This document shows positions 36,301 to 49,430 of a stretch of 64,000 nt of DNA, piece by piece. Source of the DNA: Puffinus mauretanicus (lineage: Eukaryota; Chordata; Aves; Procellariiformes; Procellariidae). Position 1 is the stretch's first letter, and every line of letters begins with the position of its first letter. The stretch lies in assembly GCA_023333565.1 (NCBI GenBank), contig JAJKFH010002594.1:558001-622000 (forward strand), given 5' to 3'. The translations under genes were made by a program, and so were the position numbers. The notes under the pieces were generated by a model. That model saw nothing but the letters and a program-made list of their open reading frames with translations, had not been told where the DNA came from and made no database searches.

Positions 36301-39300
36301 TGGGAACTGAACTTCTCAGACTCAGCTAGAAATCTTAAATTTGGGGCCAGATTTTAAAAAGAGTTTGCTTATTGAATGTAGACATGCATATAGTCATGTG
36401 TTCAGAAGCATGCTGGCTGCCTAGCACCATGATATCCCCACATCAGTGAATACTTTAGTATGAAAATATTAAATATTTTGACTTTATCAAATGCTTCTAT
36501 AGATAGAGCCAAGTAATGCCAAAAGTAGGTAAAGCTCTCTACTACATTTTTCTTATGTATTGTTGACTGTCGATGACTCTTAATTTTCTGGCCATTTAAG
36601 GGTACTTTATAGTTATATTTATTCTTAGTCAGGAGATAGAATACCTCATAGTATATTGTGGTCCTGAGACTACTATAGTAATCATGAACAATCTTACTTA
36701 TCCCAATTCTTCTGAAGCATGTTTCAGAGGAATTAAAGTGAAAAATCTTCCTTCACAACAGTTGCAGAGATTTAATTAAATCTTTCTTTACCAATGGTAA
36801 TGATAAAAATATATTTCCAGTCCTTTACTGATTGAGAAAAAGACTGTCTTAAAGCTTTTAAGCTGCTTATTTCTGAAATCTTCACACAAGTAATTTCAGA
36901 GAACATTAATAACAGAATTGTTTTTCAATTAAAACAGTTCCTATAGAGGTCAAAATAAAAGACTCCATGACTTTTATAATCCAGTAATGTCAGCTATGTT
37001 TGAAAGTAATCTTTTTCTAAGTAGGGCTTGGAATAAAACAGTAGGCACAGCTGTAGGTTGTGTGTATACAAACAGTATACAAGGGTATAGAACAGAAAAA
37101 GAAACTACAACCCTGCCACAAGAACTTTGTGTAGTAAAGAGAAATTAATTTACCAACTTCTTCTATTCCCAGCTGAGAGGAGAGCAGAGAGATAGCAAAT
37201 AAAAAATCCTATCAGTTACTAGTCCAAAGGCAGAGTTACATACCTGAAGTCCCCATGGTTATTTTTTCCCTTGATAAGATTCTAGGTTCTTAATATCTCT
37301 TAAAATATAAGGATTAACTTTAGGCTAAAAGAGGTGTGTTAATAATACATGAAGTTCTGTCACAGTCCATAAGATAATTATTTCCTCTACACTTGTTGTT
37401 TCTCTCATAAATTCAGCTGGCCACCTCATTTCACCTATAGGGAGACACCATCCTTCTACAGAGAGACCTTGCAAAGCCCACCACTATGCAAAGCAGCCAC
37501 CTGGCTCCCCATGTAAAAGTGATGCAGGGACACTATTATTCTGTCTCATTGCAGTCAGAAAAGAAGCTCAAACTAGGGAAGGAAAACAACTTTCTAAGCT
37601 TGGAAACACCTTACTCTTGCCATACTGAGCAGTGTCACCCTTCCAACGTGCCGGTGAGGATAGGAAGGTGCTCTTGCTGACTGCTGGGCAGAGGCTACAG
37701 CAGCAATTAGGTAGTGGGCATGGAGGGACACAGGGAAAATCGGGACCAGGGACTGCTTGGGAGAGCGGGCTCAGAGCTGGCCCCTCTCAATCCCAAGACG
37801 CCCTCAGTATCAGCCAACCCAGGACTCTACTGAAAAGGGAGGAGAGAACTTGAGAAAAATGGAAGTGTTGTCTGCTGCTTGCAACAGAAGGGAGAAAAAA
37901 AGATGCCAAAACTCAAAAAACTAATAATCCCAGTACGAAGACTCCCAGTTAAAGCAGTTCCCATAAGCTACTTTCCAGACCCAAAGCTTTTCCAATAATA
38001 ATTTTATAATCTCTCTGACTCATAAATTCATTGAGTTCTTTTCTATATTAGTCAAAAATTTCCTCACTCAGCTCCCAATAGATGCAGTAAAAGACAGTGA
38101 TCATCGTAAAAAAAATGACTTAATAACACTCCTGCCTCTTCCCAGAGACTGTCAAATGGCTCCTTACCACATGATCCCACTATGGTAGTAGCTGCCTAAT
38201 TAAAATTCTGTGCAGTTCTTTGAAAGTGGAGCATGTTTATCTTAAGATGACATGTACTCCATTTTAATGCATTGTCTCACTTGCTATTTACTAAATGTTG
38301 CATCTGTTTGATACCTACAGTGCTATATATAACGGCTAACAGTCTCATGATGCCTAAAGAGCATATTCAGTTACTCCTGATCTATACATTTTTCTTGGAA
38401 ACTACTAGGAGTATATTTCATTGTTGTAGCTATATCTAGCAATTTTGCTCTGGTATATAACTTCTCGTCTAGAGAAAACGGTGTGGAGGCTGCCTTGTCA
38501 GATGCAGTTTTGCACAAAGTATTCTGAGCAATTACTCAGACATGAGGGAAAATGTTATGATGCTTCTATAACAGGAGCTTCTTGCTGCAAAGAAAATGAG
38601 ACAAGCGTGGCAAACAAATCCATGCTCCCCTGTGCTAGTATTAATAGAAAACATCTGAAAAACATACACTGTGATTTGCCCATAAGTATGAGCAGGGACA
38701 TGTGGGGAATTGTGCCTCTATTTAACATGTAATGCCTTCCAATGACAGAACTCTTGATTGTTATCTCTGCCCTCTGCGCTCAATTTGACCTGTCATGAAT
38801 GAAGCATCTGGGAGTGGAACTTCAACGATTTATTGTTCTGAGTCTTATTGCCACAGAATAAGATCACTAGCATCTTTCATGTATCATTCAAGAAGTCTAA
38901 GACAGGGCTCCTCAATCATCAGTTCCCCATAAACTGTAACATCTCCGAAACTTCAACCCTCCATGGAGCTTTTTCTTACAAGATACAGTTAAACAAAGCA
39001 TGCTTCATTGCTTCTCTACATACCATGTAGCATATGGTTAAATTGCCTTTAGGATATCCATTTCGTTGTAAGATAGGTCTTACGTATTTTTTTACTGTTC
39101 CTTTTCCTCGCCAATTGTGCCATTAATTATTATGACCGTAAAGTACTCAATTAGTTGAGATTAAAAGATTTAGTAACAGTCCAGACCCCTGGCAGTATAA
39201 TTTCAGTCAGCTTTAAGTTTATCTTTCTGCAATCTTTTTTAAAGCTAAAGCCATTGCTGGATTTGAAGTAATAATATCATTGTAACTAAATCCAAAAGCA

Positions 39301-39385
39301 TTTCAGAGAAGAGGTAAAAATAGAGGTCCTGAATCTGGTAGCTTAAAGACAGAGTAAATGCTTTACAGATGTTGTCTACTAGATT

Positions 39386-39406
39386 AAAAAAAACAAACAA
39401 ACAAAC
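39386..39406. repeat. AAAC microsatellite
   Basis: A run followed by repeated AAAC units. Confidence 0.9.
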
Positions 39407-41630
39407 AGGAAAATGTTAATTGAAAAAAGAAGAAATAACATCTATTTGGGAAAGATCTAAATCAACAGCAGCTAATCTCTTCTAGTAGATAACCAGCAGC
39501 TAGTTTCTTTCAGTATTGTGGCTTGCCAGAAATAATCACATAATATTGAACAATTCAGAGGTCTATTTAGACTGCAGTCTGTTTGACACAGAGACGGTTT
39601 GTTCTGTGCTTGCTCAGTGCTCTACTCTATTACTCTCTTTTACTCTATTACTGTATTACAGAGTAATAAACACTCTCTCTTCCCCAGTTATGGGACTTTT
39701 TTAGCTCTGTAAACTTCTTGGTTCCTGTAGCAGAAATCAGGAATAAAGAAAAAACCCTACAGCATTATCTTTCTTCCAGATGTCCACTGCTAGGATACAA
39801 TTAAAATGTAATCATTACTTGAATAAGAACTTCGCCTAAACATATAAACATTATATAAAAATATACAAATATATAAATTTATGTATGATTTATATAAATG
39901 TATTACAAATATAACTTTGCATTAATATATATAAACCTGATTTAGAAAGTCAACCATTTGATTGTGCAGTGTGACTCACTGTCATTTTTAATATAGTTTT
40001 TATATGAATAGGTGCCTCAATACAGAGTATTGTGTCGGAGTGAATGACTGGTTAAAGGAGATTGAAAGTCTGAGATACTGTTCATGAGTGTTAATGATAG
40101 TTCAGTGCTATTTCTCATGCAATTACCTGGCCAGGGCTATTACTTTTAGAAATTAAAAACCAATCAAGTAAAGCTGGATTTGGTTCGTACTGAAACACTG
40201 CTCACAGTTCTAGTAATTTTGAAATGCAATCCGGATTACATTTAACAGGCTCATTATGGGGAGTCTTGATAGTTTGACATTTAGCTCTATTAATGTTCAA
40301 GAAGGAATGAAATACAACCAATCTTTTCACATGTATGTGATCAACAATTACAAACAAGGCAAGTAAGGCAATTTTTAGAATAAAGTATTCAGTTGTAACT
40401 GAGTAACGTACATTTGGACCATACTACTGTGATGTAGCTTGGTTGCAGGAAGGGAAGTCAGCAAACTACTTCTGTGAAGGTTTAGACATTGCTCAGGTGT
40501 TGTTCATAGTCCCCAATGGTCAAAATGATGACTACAGGACCTAGGTGCGTGATATTGAATTAAGGATGCTGTTGCATTTTTTGTTCAACATTTTTTGTTG
40601 CCAGCAGAGAACTTCACTCCTATGAGCTCTCGTTCTTTCAATTGCTTAGCGAGAAAAGCAGGAGAAAAAGACAGCATGAAAGGGTGTTACAGATCACAGT
40701 CTAAGTATCATTTCATCTTTCTGGCGTTGAAAACTGATGTGAAATTATAAAGCCGTTTCCAGATGATACAAAAATACCCACTGGAATTCTAGCAATATCT
40801 TAAAATCTGTCAGTTCATTGTGAGGATATCATGAGTGACAGCATAGCCTCGGTGGATATTTCCAGCCAGTCTTTTGTCTTAAACTTTCTATTGTTGGCAA
40901 CAACCTTTTATTAACTTTCAGACAAGAAATCACTGGAAAATAGCAACATTAGCAACATTTCTTCATAATAAAGAGGTGACATACATACAATTTACAGTGT
41001 CATTTTCCATCATGACTATGCATGAATTATGGTCAGAAACTGGTTGTCTTCAGAAGACAGATTTAACATAGTTCAGACATTAAAAACCTGCATGAAAAAA
41101 GAGTGACTGTATTCTACACAAGCTACTCTCTGAGGCTTTGCTGTGAGATGATGTCTACCTGTGATGTGAAGAATGAGCTTTACAATAAATTTTGGCATGT
41201 TGAATTTGGTCATTCCTGAACCTTTTATTGACATTGCTGGCTATTGTTCAGCCTCAGATCATTCTTATTATATTCAGGAAGAGCTAAACTTGATATAACT
41301 AGCAGTCAGCATGCATGACTACATCTGTATCTAATCTGACTAGATGACATGAATGAGAGGCAAAGCACAAAATGTGTCTGGGCGTTCCCTTTTAGACAGT
41401 CATCCCTAAGGTAAATTCTTCGTGTGAGTAGCAGGGTCCACAATATTAGTGGTGCATAAATCCGGCTTCACAGGCTAACTCTACTTTGCTTAATTGATAG
41501 ATTGGATACAATGCTAATGGCCTCAGAACAGATCCATATCAGGAGCATTACAATACAACTCAGGTGAATATAGACAAGGCTGTGTTTCCAAGAAACACTT
41601 TCAGCTTCTGATTGGAGAATATGGCACTTT

Positions 41631-41720
41631 CATAGATTCACAGGATGGTATGAAGGGTTGAAAGGGACCAGCAGAGGCCATCTAGTCCACCCTCCTGCTC
41701 AATGCAGGTCCAATTAGAGC
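41631..41720 (-). mobile_element. CR1 3'-end fragment, old
   Basis: The plus strand begins CATAGATTCACAGGATGGTA and continues with GGTTGAAAGGGACC and CATCTAGTCCACCCTCCTG, a diverged version of the avian CR1 3' tail. Length and divergence indicate an old, strongly truncated copy in the same orientation as the larger CR1s. Confidence 0.8.
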
Positions 41721-41805
41721 AGACTCTGAAGTGCCTTGTGTGAAGGATAGCCACAGTTTCTCCTATAAACTTCCCTTTCAACTCATGCAGATGATAAGTG
41801 AAATA

Positions 41806-41827
41806 AAAACAAACAAACAAACAAAAC
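41806..41827. repeat. CAAA microsatellite
   Basis: About five tandem CAAA units. Confidence 0.9.
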
Positions 41828-43983
41828 ATTTTTTTTCCATGCAGACCTTCTCCTCAAGTGAAATTCAGCACCATGGTCTGAACCAGACCAGTCTGAACAG
41901 CAGGCACAAACCTTGATCTCTCGGCTCTACACTAGGCTCTGAATGTTGAAATATTACTTCATCTTTCAATGCTGTTCTTCTTCTTCTGTTTTTATCACAG
42001 CTTTCTCTTAACCCTGTGACATATTTGGTGAAAGGATTGCACTCTGCTATGCAAGTAGAATGAGCCTAGAACATGGGGGGTCCTCCTCACCTTGGCTTCC
42101 TGGATCCTACTTTAGTACAATAAGACTGCAAAGGATTCACAGCACAGTGAAAAGCTGACTCTAATGAGGCATCAGATCACTGCAAAAAAAATACTTTTAC
42201 ACTAATCACATGCATGTCAAAAGCTAAAAACCATGAAATAAATGACAGAAAAACTCAGAATTTCTTTTAAAAGTGGAACTATAATAATATAGATTAAAGC
42301 AGCACAAGTGTTCTTCTGTAACATACATTTTGAGATAACTAAGCTGTTAGCAACAGGGTGTGACTTTGTTTTTGATATGGATGACAGATTTTTATCTTAT
42401 ATTTGCAACTTTGTTATAAGAAGAGAGAACTGGAGAAGGAGAATTGGAGTTAGGAGGGGTGTAGGGAATAAGATGGGTGATCTTAGACTTTCCTTAGAAA
42501 AAGAAAGAAGAACAAGGAGACAGGAAGAGTAATCTAACTGAAAAAGAAAGAGGCAATATGTATTAAAATGTTGTTTTCTTAATCAAAAAGGTAAGTACTG
42601 AAATATGCAAGAACTTCCCTGCTAGCATAAATGAGAAGACCTGCTTTATTCCTTTCTACTTATATCGCATTGGCAGCAAAGAATCATCTCTGCCTTTTCT
42701 GAGACGAGGTCCAGCAAGACTTCTGTAAGCCAGTGGAGCTTCTGCTTTGGATAAAATAAATCACATGTGTAAATCTTTGCACTACTGCACTTAAGTAACC
42801 TGTAGGGTAGGAAAACTCTGCAAACAGCTGCAGATAAGCGTTCACAGAAATATCAGAGTAAGGACTTTGTCCTGAGAAGATTCCTGACCCTGAACCTTTT
42901 CCCATCCAGAATTCTATATTGGCAATTGCATATAAATAGTGTGAACTATGTATATCTGAACATAATATGATTATTTGTATAATGCATCCATTCCCAATCC
43001 TCCCTCCTAGGGCAAACTCTCCCAGTCTGTGGCTGGTTGCTGCTTTGGGTATTCTTTGTGGTCTGAATAAAGTTTTGAAAGTCATTCTTACTTGGTTTCC
43101 CTCTAAATACAATCCACATGTATCAGGGGACTTTAGTGTAGTATTCCCTCCCTTCCCAGGAAGGAGAGGAGAAAGTGGCACTCAATTTTTTAGGACATTC
43201 AGAATGATTTTCACTCTCATATTCAGGGCTCATAAGCATCTTTCCTTTGCTTTATTTTGGCCACTTCAACCTACAATCTGTCCCATTAGTTTGCTGTTCT
43301 TCTGTACAAAACTGTGATTGAAAGGCTGGTATCAATAGAGAGTGAATAGGAAGGTCCAGGATTGGAAGCTCCAGGAGGGATGGCAGAAGAAGAGGTATAT
43401 GAATGGGTTGTGTTGTTGACTCCTAGATCAACAGATCATCAAGGTCACAGCACATTTACATGCAACCGGTCATGACACCCAGATCAGGAGGAAAGCAGAC
43501 AGCCCAATACTAGCTTAAGCCAAGGGACAGACTAAAGTCATTAAGAGCTGGTCATGTGAATATAAATAAGAGGCTTGAAGTTTTAAGTGACCCAGGCAGA
43601 GAGACAGAAAAGGTGGACAGGTAGGAGACTCAGATAGGTAGACAGGTAAAAAATCCTAATGATGTACAGGGGTGAAACAAAAAAGGAACATCCAAAAAAG
43701 GGTCTATCTAAATGCAGCATCTTGTCACCAACCCAAGAAGAACCTGAAAGACATACTGAGGACTTGACAGCTGGTGTTCCTTGTCCTCTGTGGAATCCTG
43801 ACCAAACCACTTGGATATATGTATCTTGGTGCTAGTGAGCATGTTGGTATGAGAGTATGAGTGAGTAAAATTCCCACTCCCATTTCCTAGTACTTATACA
43901 CCTTACAGTGGAGTCCTTCCATGAGCTCATTACTTCCTTTCTTTCAGAGGATTCAAAAGCTTCTTCCATGTGAATGGAAGGCT
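41828..43983. other. Unannotated background with the longest non-transposon frame
   Basis: No recognised gene. It contains a 165-codon minus-strand frame (42684-43181) overlapped by a 116-codon plus-strand frame (42967-43317). Neither shows a domain, and such lengths are expected occasionally by chance in 64 kb. Confidence 0.5.
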
Positions 43984-44110
43984 CAGGTTAGAGCAGGCTG
44001 CTCAGGGCTTTCTCCATTTGGCTTTTTGAAACCACCAAGGAAGGAAATTCCACAGCCTCCACGGTCAGCCTGTTGCAGTGAATGATTACGTTTTTTGTAT
44101 TACTCACCAT
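43984..44110 (-). mobile_element. CR1 fragment, old
   Basis: GTTAGAGCAGGCTGCTCAGG and, further on, GGAAATTCCACAGCCTCC and CAGCCTGTTGCAGTG are diverged matches to the CR1 region before the 3' tail. Both ends are missing. Boundaries are approximate. Confidence 0.72.
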
Positions 44111-45545
44111 CCCATTCCAAACTTACCTTTTTTGCTTTCTTAACTTTGTTGCAGGTTAAACATTAGTCTCTAATAAATGATGTTTTAGAAAATCATAGAG
44201 AACAGGATATGTCAAGAGGCTAGCACCTTTTCTCAAACCCTGTGCAGAAGTTTGCCATTAATCTTCCTGTACTTACTGACACAGCACCTATTTGGATAGA
44301 TCACTTAACTCTCTCCAGTATTCCTTAGAGTCTTTTTACTTCTTACTTTTGGCTAAAGTAATTATCTTTGTGTCTTCTGCAGATTTTGCTACTTGACTAC
44401 TCACAGTGAATCTAATTTTAGTAGTATGGTATGAACTTCCAGATACTCCATTCCAGTCTTTTGTCAGGGGGAGATTTCCCTCCTACTTCATATCTGAATC
44501 CTCTCCATCTTTTAGATGTCTTTGCATCACACCATGATTGCTTAGCTTCTGTAGTAACTTCTTGTGTAGTATATAATGAAAGAAACCTATTGAAATCTAA
44601 ATTAAATTTGTCAGCAAGTTCTCTTTTCTCTGATAGTGAACACCAGGAAACTTGGTCTGAGTGTCATGAATGAGGTCTCTGTGACACTGTTTTTACAAGG
44701 ACTCTTCAATAAAGAATTACCGTTTTAAATGCATATATTTCTAAAATACTTGTGTGACATCCAGCAACAGCAAAGAAAAGAAGGAAGACTAGAGAAAAGG
44801 AGTTAAAATTGAGGAGAACAAAAAAGCAATTATCTCACATAGACCACTGGATCTCCACTTGGGCACTCATGGATTAAATCACCAAAGTTTTTCCCTTGTT
44901 CTAAAGATAGCACCTGACTCTGATTGAGCTGTCAGTTTGAGATGTAGTGCAAGTGATGATCTCAGATGGGTGGGGGACTACCCTGGAAGACTTAAGGTTG
45001 AGGATATATTTTTGAAAACCTTGATGTAAAAGCTATGTTTTGTACTACTTCTAATAGTTGGTGATATTGAACTGAGAATAACTGAGAAGATGGATTTTGT
45101 TCCAGTGGAATAAGTGTCGGTATAAAGCAAAATGAGAAGTCTAACAAAACCAGAAGGGCAGTGAAAAAAACCCTAAGAGGTCAGATCAGCAGTGCAGGTA
45201 ATGTATAGTCAGTGCTATGGTATATGTACCATAAACAAACACGACGTTGTTATGTGTTACAGCTTCACATCCGAAACAGGACTCATACCCAGAAAGTTCC
45301 ATGGGATCAGAGCTTCATGGCTAAGATGCTTTTTCTTATGTGAAAAAAAGTAGATCACCATCATGTGTTTCACAAGCATTATTATCCCATTGAATAAAGA
45401 GGATACTCTCCTCTCTTAACTTTTGTGTAGCTGATAAGCCAGCTGTTTGGAAAAATTCTCTAGATTTTTTTTAAAAGTAAAAAATACTAAGTCTTGTTAA
45501 AAAAATCTAGTAAATGTTATCAACAGTAAAACCATGCTGACTTAT
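44111..45545. other. Unannotated background
   Basis: Nothing recognisable between the CR1 scrap and the solo LTR. Confidence 0.6.
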
Positions 45546-45550
45546 GAACT
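45546..45550. repeat. Target-site duplication, left of solo LTR
   Basis: GAACT, identical to 46116-46120. Confidence 0.92.
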
Positions 45551-46115
45551 TGTGGTTTAACCCCAGCTGGCAGCTAAGCCCCACACAGCCACCCTCTCAC
45601 TCTCCCCTGGTGGGATGGGGGAGAGAATCGGAAGGGTAAAAGTGAGAAAACTCGTGGGTTGAGATAAAGACAGTTTAATAGGGAAAGCAAAAACCGCGTG
45701 CACAAGCAAAGCAAAACAAGGAATTCATTCACTACTTCCCATCGGCAGGCAGGTGTTCAGCCATCTCCAGGAAAGGAGAGCTCCATCACATGTAACTGTT
45801 ACTTGGGAAGACAAATGGCATAACTCTGAACGTTCCCCCTTCTTCTTCCCCCAGCTTTATATACTGAGCATGACGTCATATGGTATGGAATACTCCATTG
45901 ACCAGTTGCATTAGCTGTCCTGGCTGTGCTCCCTCCCAGCTTCTTGTGCACCTGGCAGAGCATGGGAAGCTGAAAAGTCCTTGACTGTTAAGCACTGCTA
46001 GCAACAACTAAAACATCAGTGTGTTACCAACATTCTTCTCATACTAAATCCAAAACACAGCACTATACCAGCTACTAGGAAGAAAACTAACTCTATCCTA
46101 GCCAAAACCAGGACA
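45551..46115 (-). mobile_element. Solo LTR of a bird ERV (5-bp duplication type)
   Basis: 565 bp, TGTCC...CCACA when read on the minus strand, flanked by a perfect GAACT duplication with no internal sequence: the product of recombination between the two LTRs of a former provirus. The minus strand carries a TATA box (GTATATAAAG, 45855-45864) and an ATTAAA poly(A) signal (45674-45679), fixing orientation. The 5-bp duplication separates it from the 6-bp ERVK-type element at 4.6-8.2 kb and would fit a class III or gamma-like family; the exact family cannot be named by eye. Its first ~175 bp match 5847-6023 and its last ~230 bp match 49689-49929. Confidence 0.92.
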
Positions 46116-46120
46116 GAACT
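46116..46120. repeat. Target-site duplication, right of solo LTR
   Basis: GAACT, identical to 45546-45550. Confidence 0.92.
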
Positions 46121-49100
46121 ATACGCGATCATAATCACATTTACGAAAGCCCAAATTCTTTCCTTTTAAGATTTTTTCACATTCGTGATCAGTAGAGCTT
46201 CATTAATTCCTTTCTATTCATATCATTGGGGCTGTGTTATTTATTTGGTTGATTCAGAACAGGTAGTATAATTTTAGTGAGAACAGCATGTTTCTAAAAC
46301 CATGTTAAATTCTGTCAGTTTGTATGACAAACTTTACCCACTTGTGCTACAGTGTCACGAAGGCATTTTTCCTGTTTCTTTCTGAAAATTAGAATATATT
46401 CATGTTGTTTATAGGTTGAACAGTGGTATAGTCACATGCATAAACATTGAAAGATTGAAATTGCAGGTATGCATTCAGATATATGTCTTGTATTAATCAG
46501 AAAAGGAAACTGATTTAGACTTTCAGAGGCACCTCCAATTTAACAAATACTCGAGCTGAGCTGTCTAGCTCTTAACTCCCATTGAGTGAATTATCTCTTG
46601 GTAGACTTCTGAAACCTTTTCAACAAGCTTTAAGGGCTAGTGATAGCTGTGTATGAAAAAAAGCAACCAGAGATCCATTGAAATGGAATATTGTTAAAAA
46701 CAAATTCTCAAGAAATCTGTTTTATATATGAAGCTGTGAAATCTATTTTTCTCTTTCTCTGGAACTGACGTAGTTACCTTCCAGGCCTAAACTCGTCATG
46801 TGTAGCTCCTTTTGGTCCATAAATTATTGAAGTTCCTTGAAGCATCTCAGCTCTGTTCATTTCCTGCTATTCTTTTCCTTCTCACACCTCCATGAGAAAT
46901 ATAGACCCAAAGGGTTTCATCAGACACTGTTCATGTCTGAAAACCAGAGGTCAAATAATAAAGAAAATGATATCAGGCCTTGTGACTCAGGAGGTAGACA
47001 TGGAAAATTCACAGAGAGGAATGCCCACTGTCAGCACATGGTCCCCAATGCTTCTGTAGGACACACACACAGTTGATTCACAGTCATGAAAAGAACCAAA
47101 ATGAACTGCTGAGTGAATAGTTTGGTTGAGTCCCTCCCTCCTACAAAAGTACCTACCTGTAGTGTGTTGTGAAACACTTACTTACAGTAATTATTCAGCT
47201 TGTGCAGTTCCAGTGACTTAATAACAAGTGTTAGTTAAGTCATTTGCAAAACAGCAATCAATAAAACCTGCTGTTTAAAAAAAACCCAACAACATTCTAA
47301 GCTGTTTTAAACATGCTTTCCAACAATATTATTTCTGAATATACAAGGTGGCATATCATATTAGAAATGGCTGGTTACAGTAATGAGAAATGTGATCTCT
47401 ACTTCTGTAGAATTCTCCCGTTGTACTTTAAAAGAAGGATAGCAATTACAATTGAAAGAGTTTCTTGTTCTTGTTTTCTGAGTTATGAAATGATACATTA
47501 AAAACATTTAGTAGGTGCAGTTCATTATTGAAAAGGCATGTAATTATTCTGTTCTTAAATAAAACATTCACTAAATTACTGTGGAATTGAATAAATAATA
47601 CAAAGCACCCAGAGACTGCATAATTGCAAAGCAAGTAGACATTTGATTATATTACTTTAGAAGTGAAGTGAAATTGCTGATATTTCTCAATAATTAGAGG
47701 TCCAGCAGGTATTTTCTTCTCCCTAAAAAAAGAGGAGTAAACAAATGCTGTGAGTCATTACATTTCTGTAATGACTTGCAAAGTCTAGTGCTAGGAAACT
47801 TTCAGGAAAAATTGTTGGTTAAATGAGCATGAGTGATCAAATACACTGCATGTTTAATGAAAATCCATTCTAGAATGTAATTAGGAAATGAAATGATTTA
47901 TTGAAATTACTTTTTTACCTTTTGGTTCTAAATCCAGAAAATCTTATTACTTGGATTTATGTTTGTTCAATCCCCATTGGTTTGAATGGAGAGCTCTGAC
48001 TCAATAAGGTTTTGGATCCACTCTACATAGTTGCAGGGCTACAGTAGAGAATTTAGGACACTGAAATTTTGCAAACAAACAGCTACACTTGGTAGCAGTA
48101 CTAGGTTTTAACACAGAAGGTAATTTTCAAGGAAGACATAACAAAATACCATGGATGAAAATGAAATGGGTTTGCAACCTTCAGATGTCATTATAAGGAG
48201 TCCATTTATAAGGACTTAATTTCTAAACAAAATTAAAGTTAAGTAGCAACTTATATACAATATGGTTTATACCAAAATGTAAGAAGAATAAGAATATATA
48301 ATATGCAAAATTCTGGATTCGGTTTTCACCTGTTATTTGGACAACTATTTAACTTCTATTCCTCTTAAGAATAATGAAAGCATCACATTAAGCATCTAAT
48401 AAGCAATACTTTTTATGCAGTGCTGAAGGACTGGGTCAAAATATTTAAAGGTTTTGGCACAAAAAATATGTATTATATACCTGAAAGAATTTGAATTTCT
48501 GCAGGTAAAGGAAATGATACAGAAAAATTTTGTTACTGTTTTCAGTCTGATAGATATTCTCTACTAGATTTTTCTAACTTGCAGTCAAAAGTCACTTTCA
48601 CTTTTTTAAAGACGCATACTATGTAATCCAAAGTGCAACATGGGAACCTGGAAAGTTTTGAATACTGAACCCATTGCAAGATTTATCAGACATTTCAGGG
48701 ATGTGCAAGCCAACATATATTAACCAACCAAGAAAGATATAAACGACAAATCATATCACAGAATAAAGATTCCCTCATATTTTACCTGAAGTAGAGCTTC
48801 CTAACAGTTACCTGTGATAGGGAACAGACTGGCTCACTCCTCATTTCTAGCCTTTCCCTTTAGGATTAACTGATGTAAAGAATAACAATTTTACAATAGA
48901 AAACTAAAAGGCAATTGAAGGAGCCATCTCAAAGTCAAAGAATAAGCAAAGCTCATCCAGACATATTATTAGAGTTAGCTTCTTTTTCCTGCCATTGGAA
49001 ATGAGCTTGTTCTCTATAACTATTTCCTAAAATAGCAGCAATTTAGATTGCATATACGTCCTATATGTATGATGCAGATATGCTGTGCATGTATTTATAT

Positions 49101-49373
49101 CTTTGTATACACACACAAAAATATTTATATACACACACACACACAAATGTGTGTGTGTTTGTATATAATACTTTCACATACGTACACATATAAAGCAATA
49201 CTTTATCTGTTAGTAGTATCCTGGATCATATGGGTATATATGTATATATATGCCTACATATATGTATGTATACACAGACATATAGATATATAACCTGTAC
49301 ATCCTGTGTTATAGGATATTACTGATAGCCTACTAAACCTGCCTACTTCTAAGGTCTGAACTGAAATTAATCT
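46121..49373. other. Unannotated background
   Basis: No gene recognised. Near its end is alternating purine-pyrimidine DNA (49100-49300) with AC, TG and TA tracts; the 81-codon frame called across it is a product of the repeat. Confidence 0.6.
49131..49158. repeat. AC/TG inverted microsatellite
   Basis: (AC)7 followed after AAA by TGTGTGTGTGT. The two halves are complementary with 11-bp arms (49135-49145 and 49148-49158) and could extrude a hairpin. Confidence 0.93.
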
Positions 49374-49430
49374 TAGAATCATAGAATCATTAAGGTTGGA
49401 AAAAACCTCTAAGATCATCATGCTCCAACA
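49374..49430 (-). mobile_element. CR1 3' tail, left piece
   Basis: TAGAATCATAGAATCATTAAGG and GGTTGGAAAAAACCTCTAAG are the CR1 3' end, minus-strand orientation. It is interrupted by the LTR that follows; CR1 sequence resumes at 49933. Confidence 0.88.

Larger units (their letters stand above)
26498..41630. other. Unannotated AT-rich background
   Basis: No gene or classified transposon recognised. Local features are a TTG microsatellite at 27379-27397, a GC-richer patch with several CpG at about 33400-33600 behind an acceptor-like pyrimidine tract, another GC-richer patch around 37640-37830, an AAAC microsatellite at 39386-39406 and very AT-rich DNA at 39840-39930. Minus-strand frames of 118-119 codons at 29796-30155 and 35944-36300 have no recognised similarity. 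Confidence 0.55.

Noticed and set aside
49048..49293. 81-codon Tyr/Ile/His-rich plus-strand frame
   Set aside because: Encoded by AC/TA/TG simple repeats.
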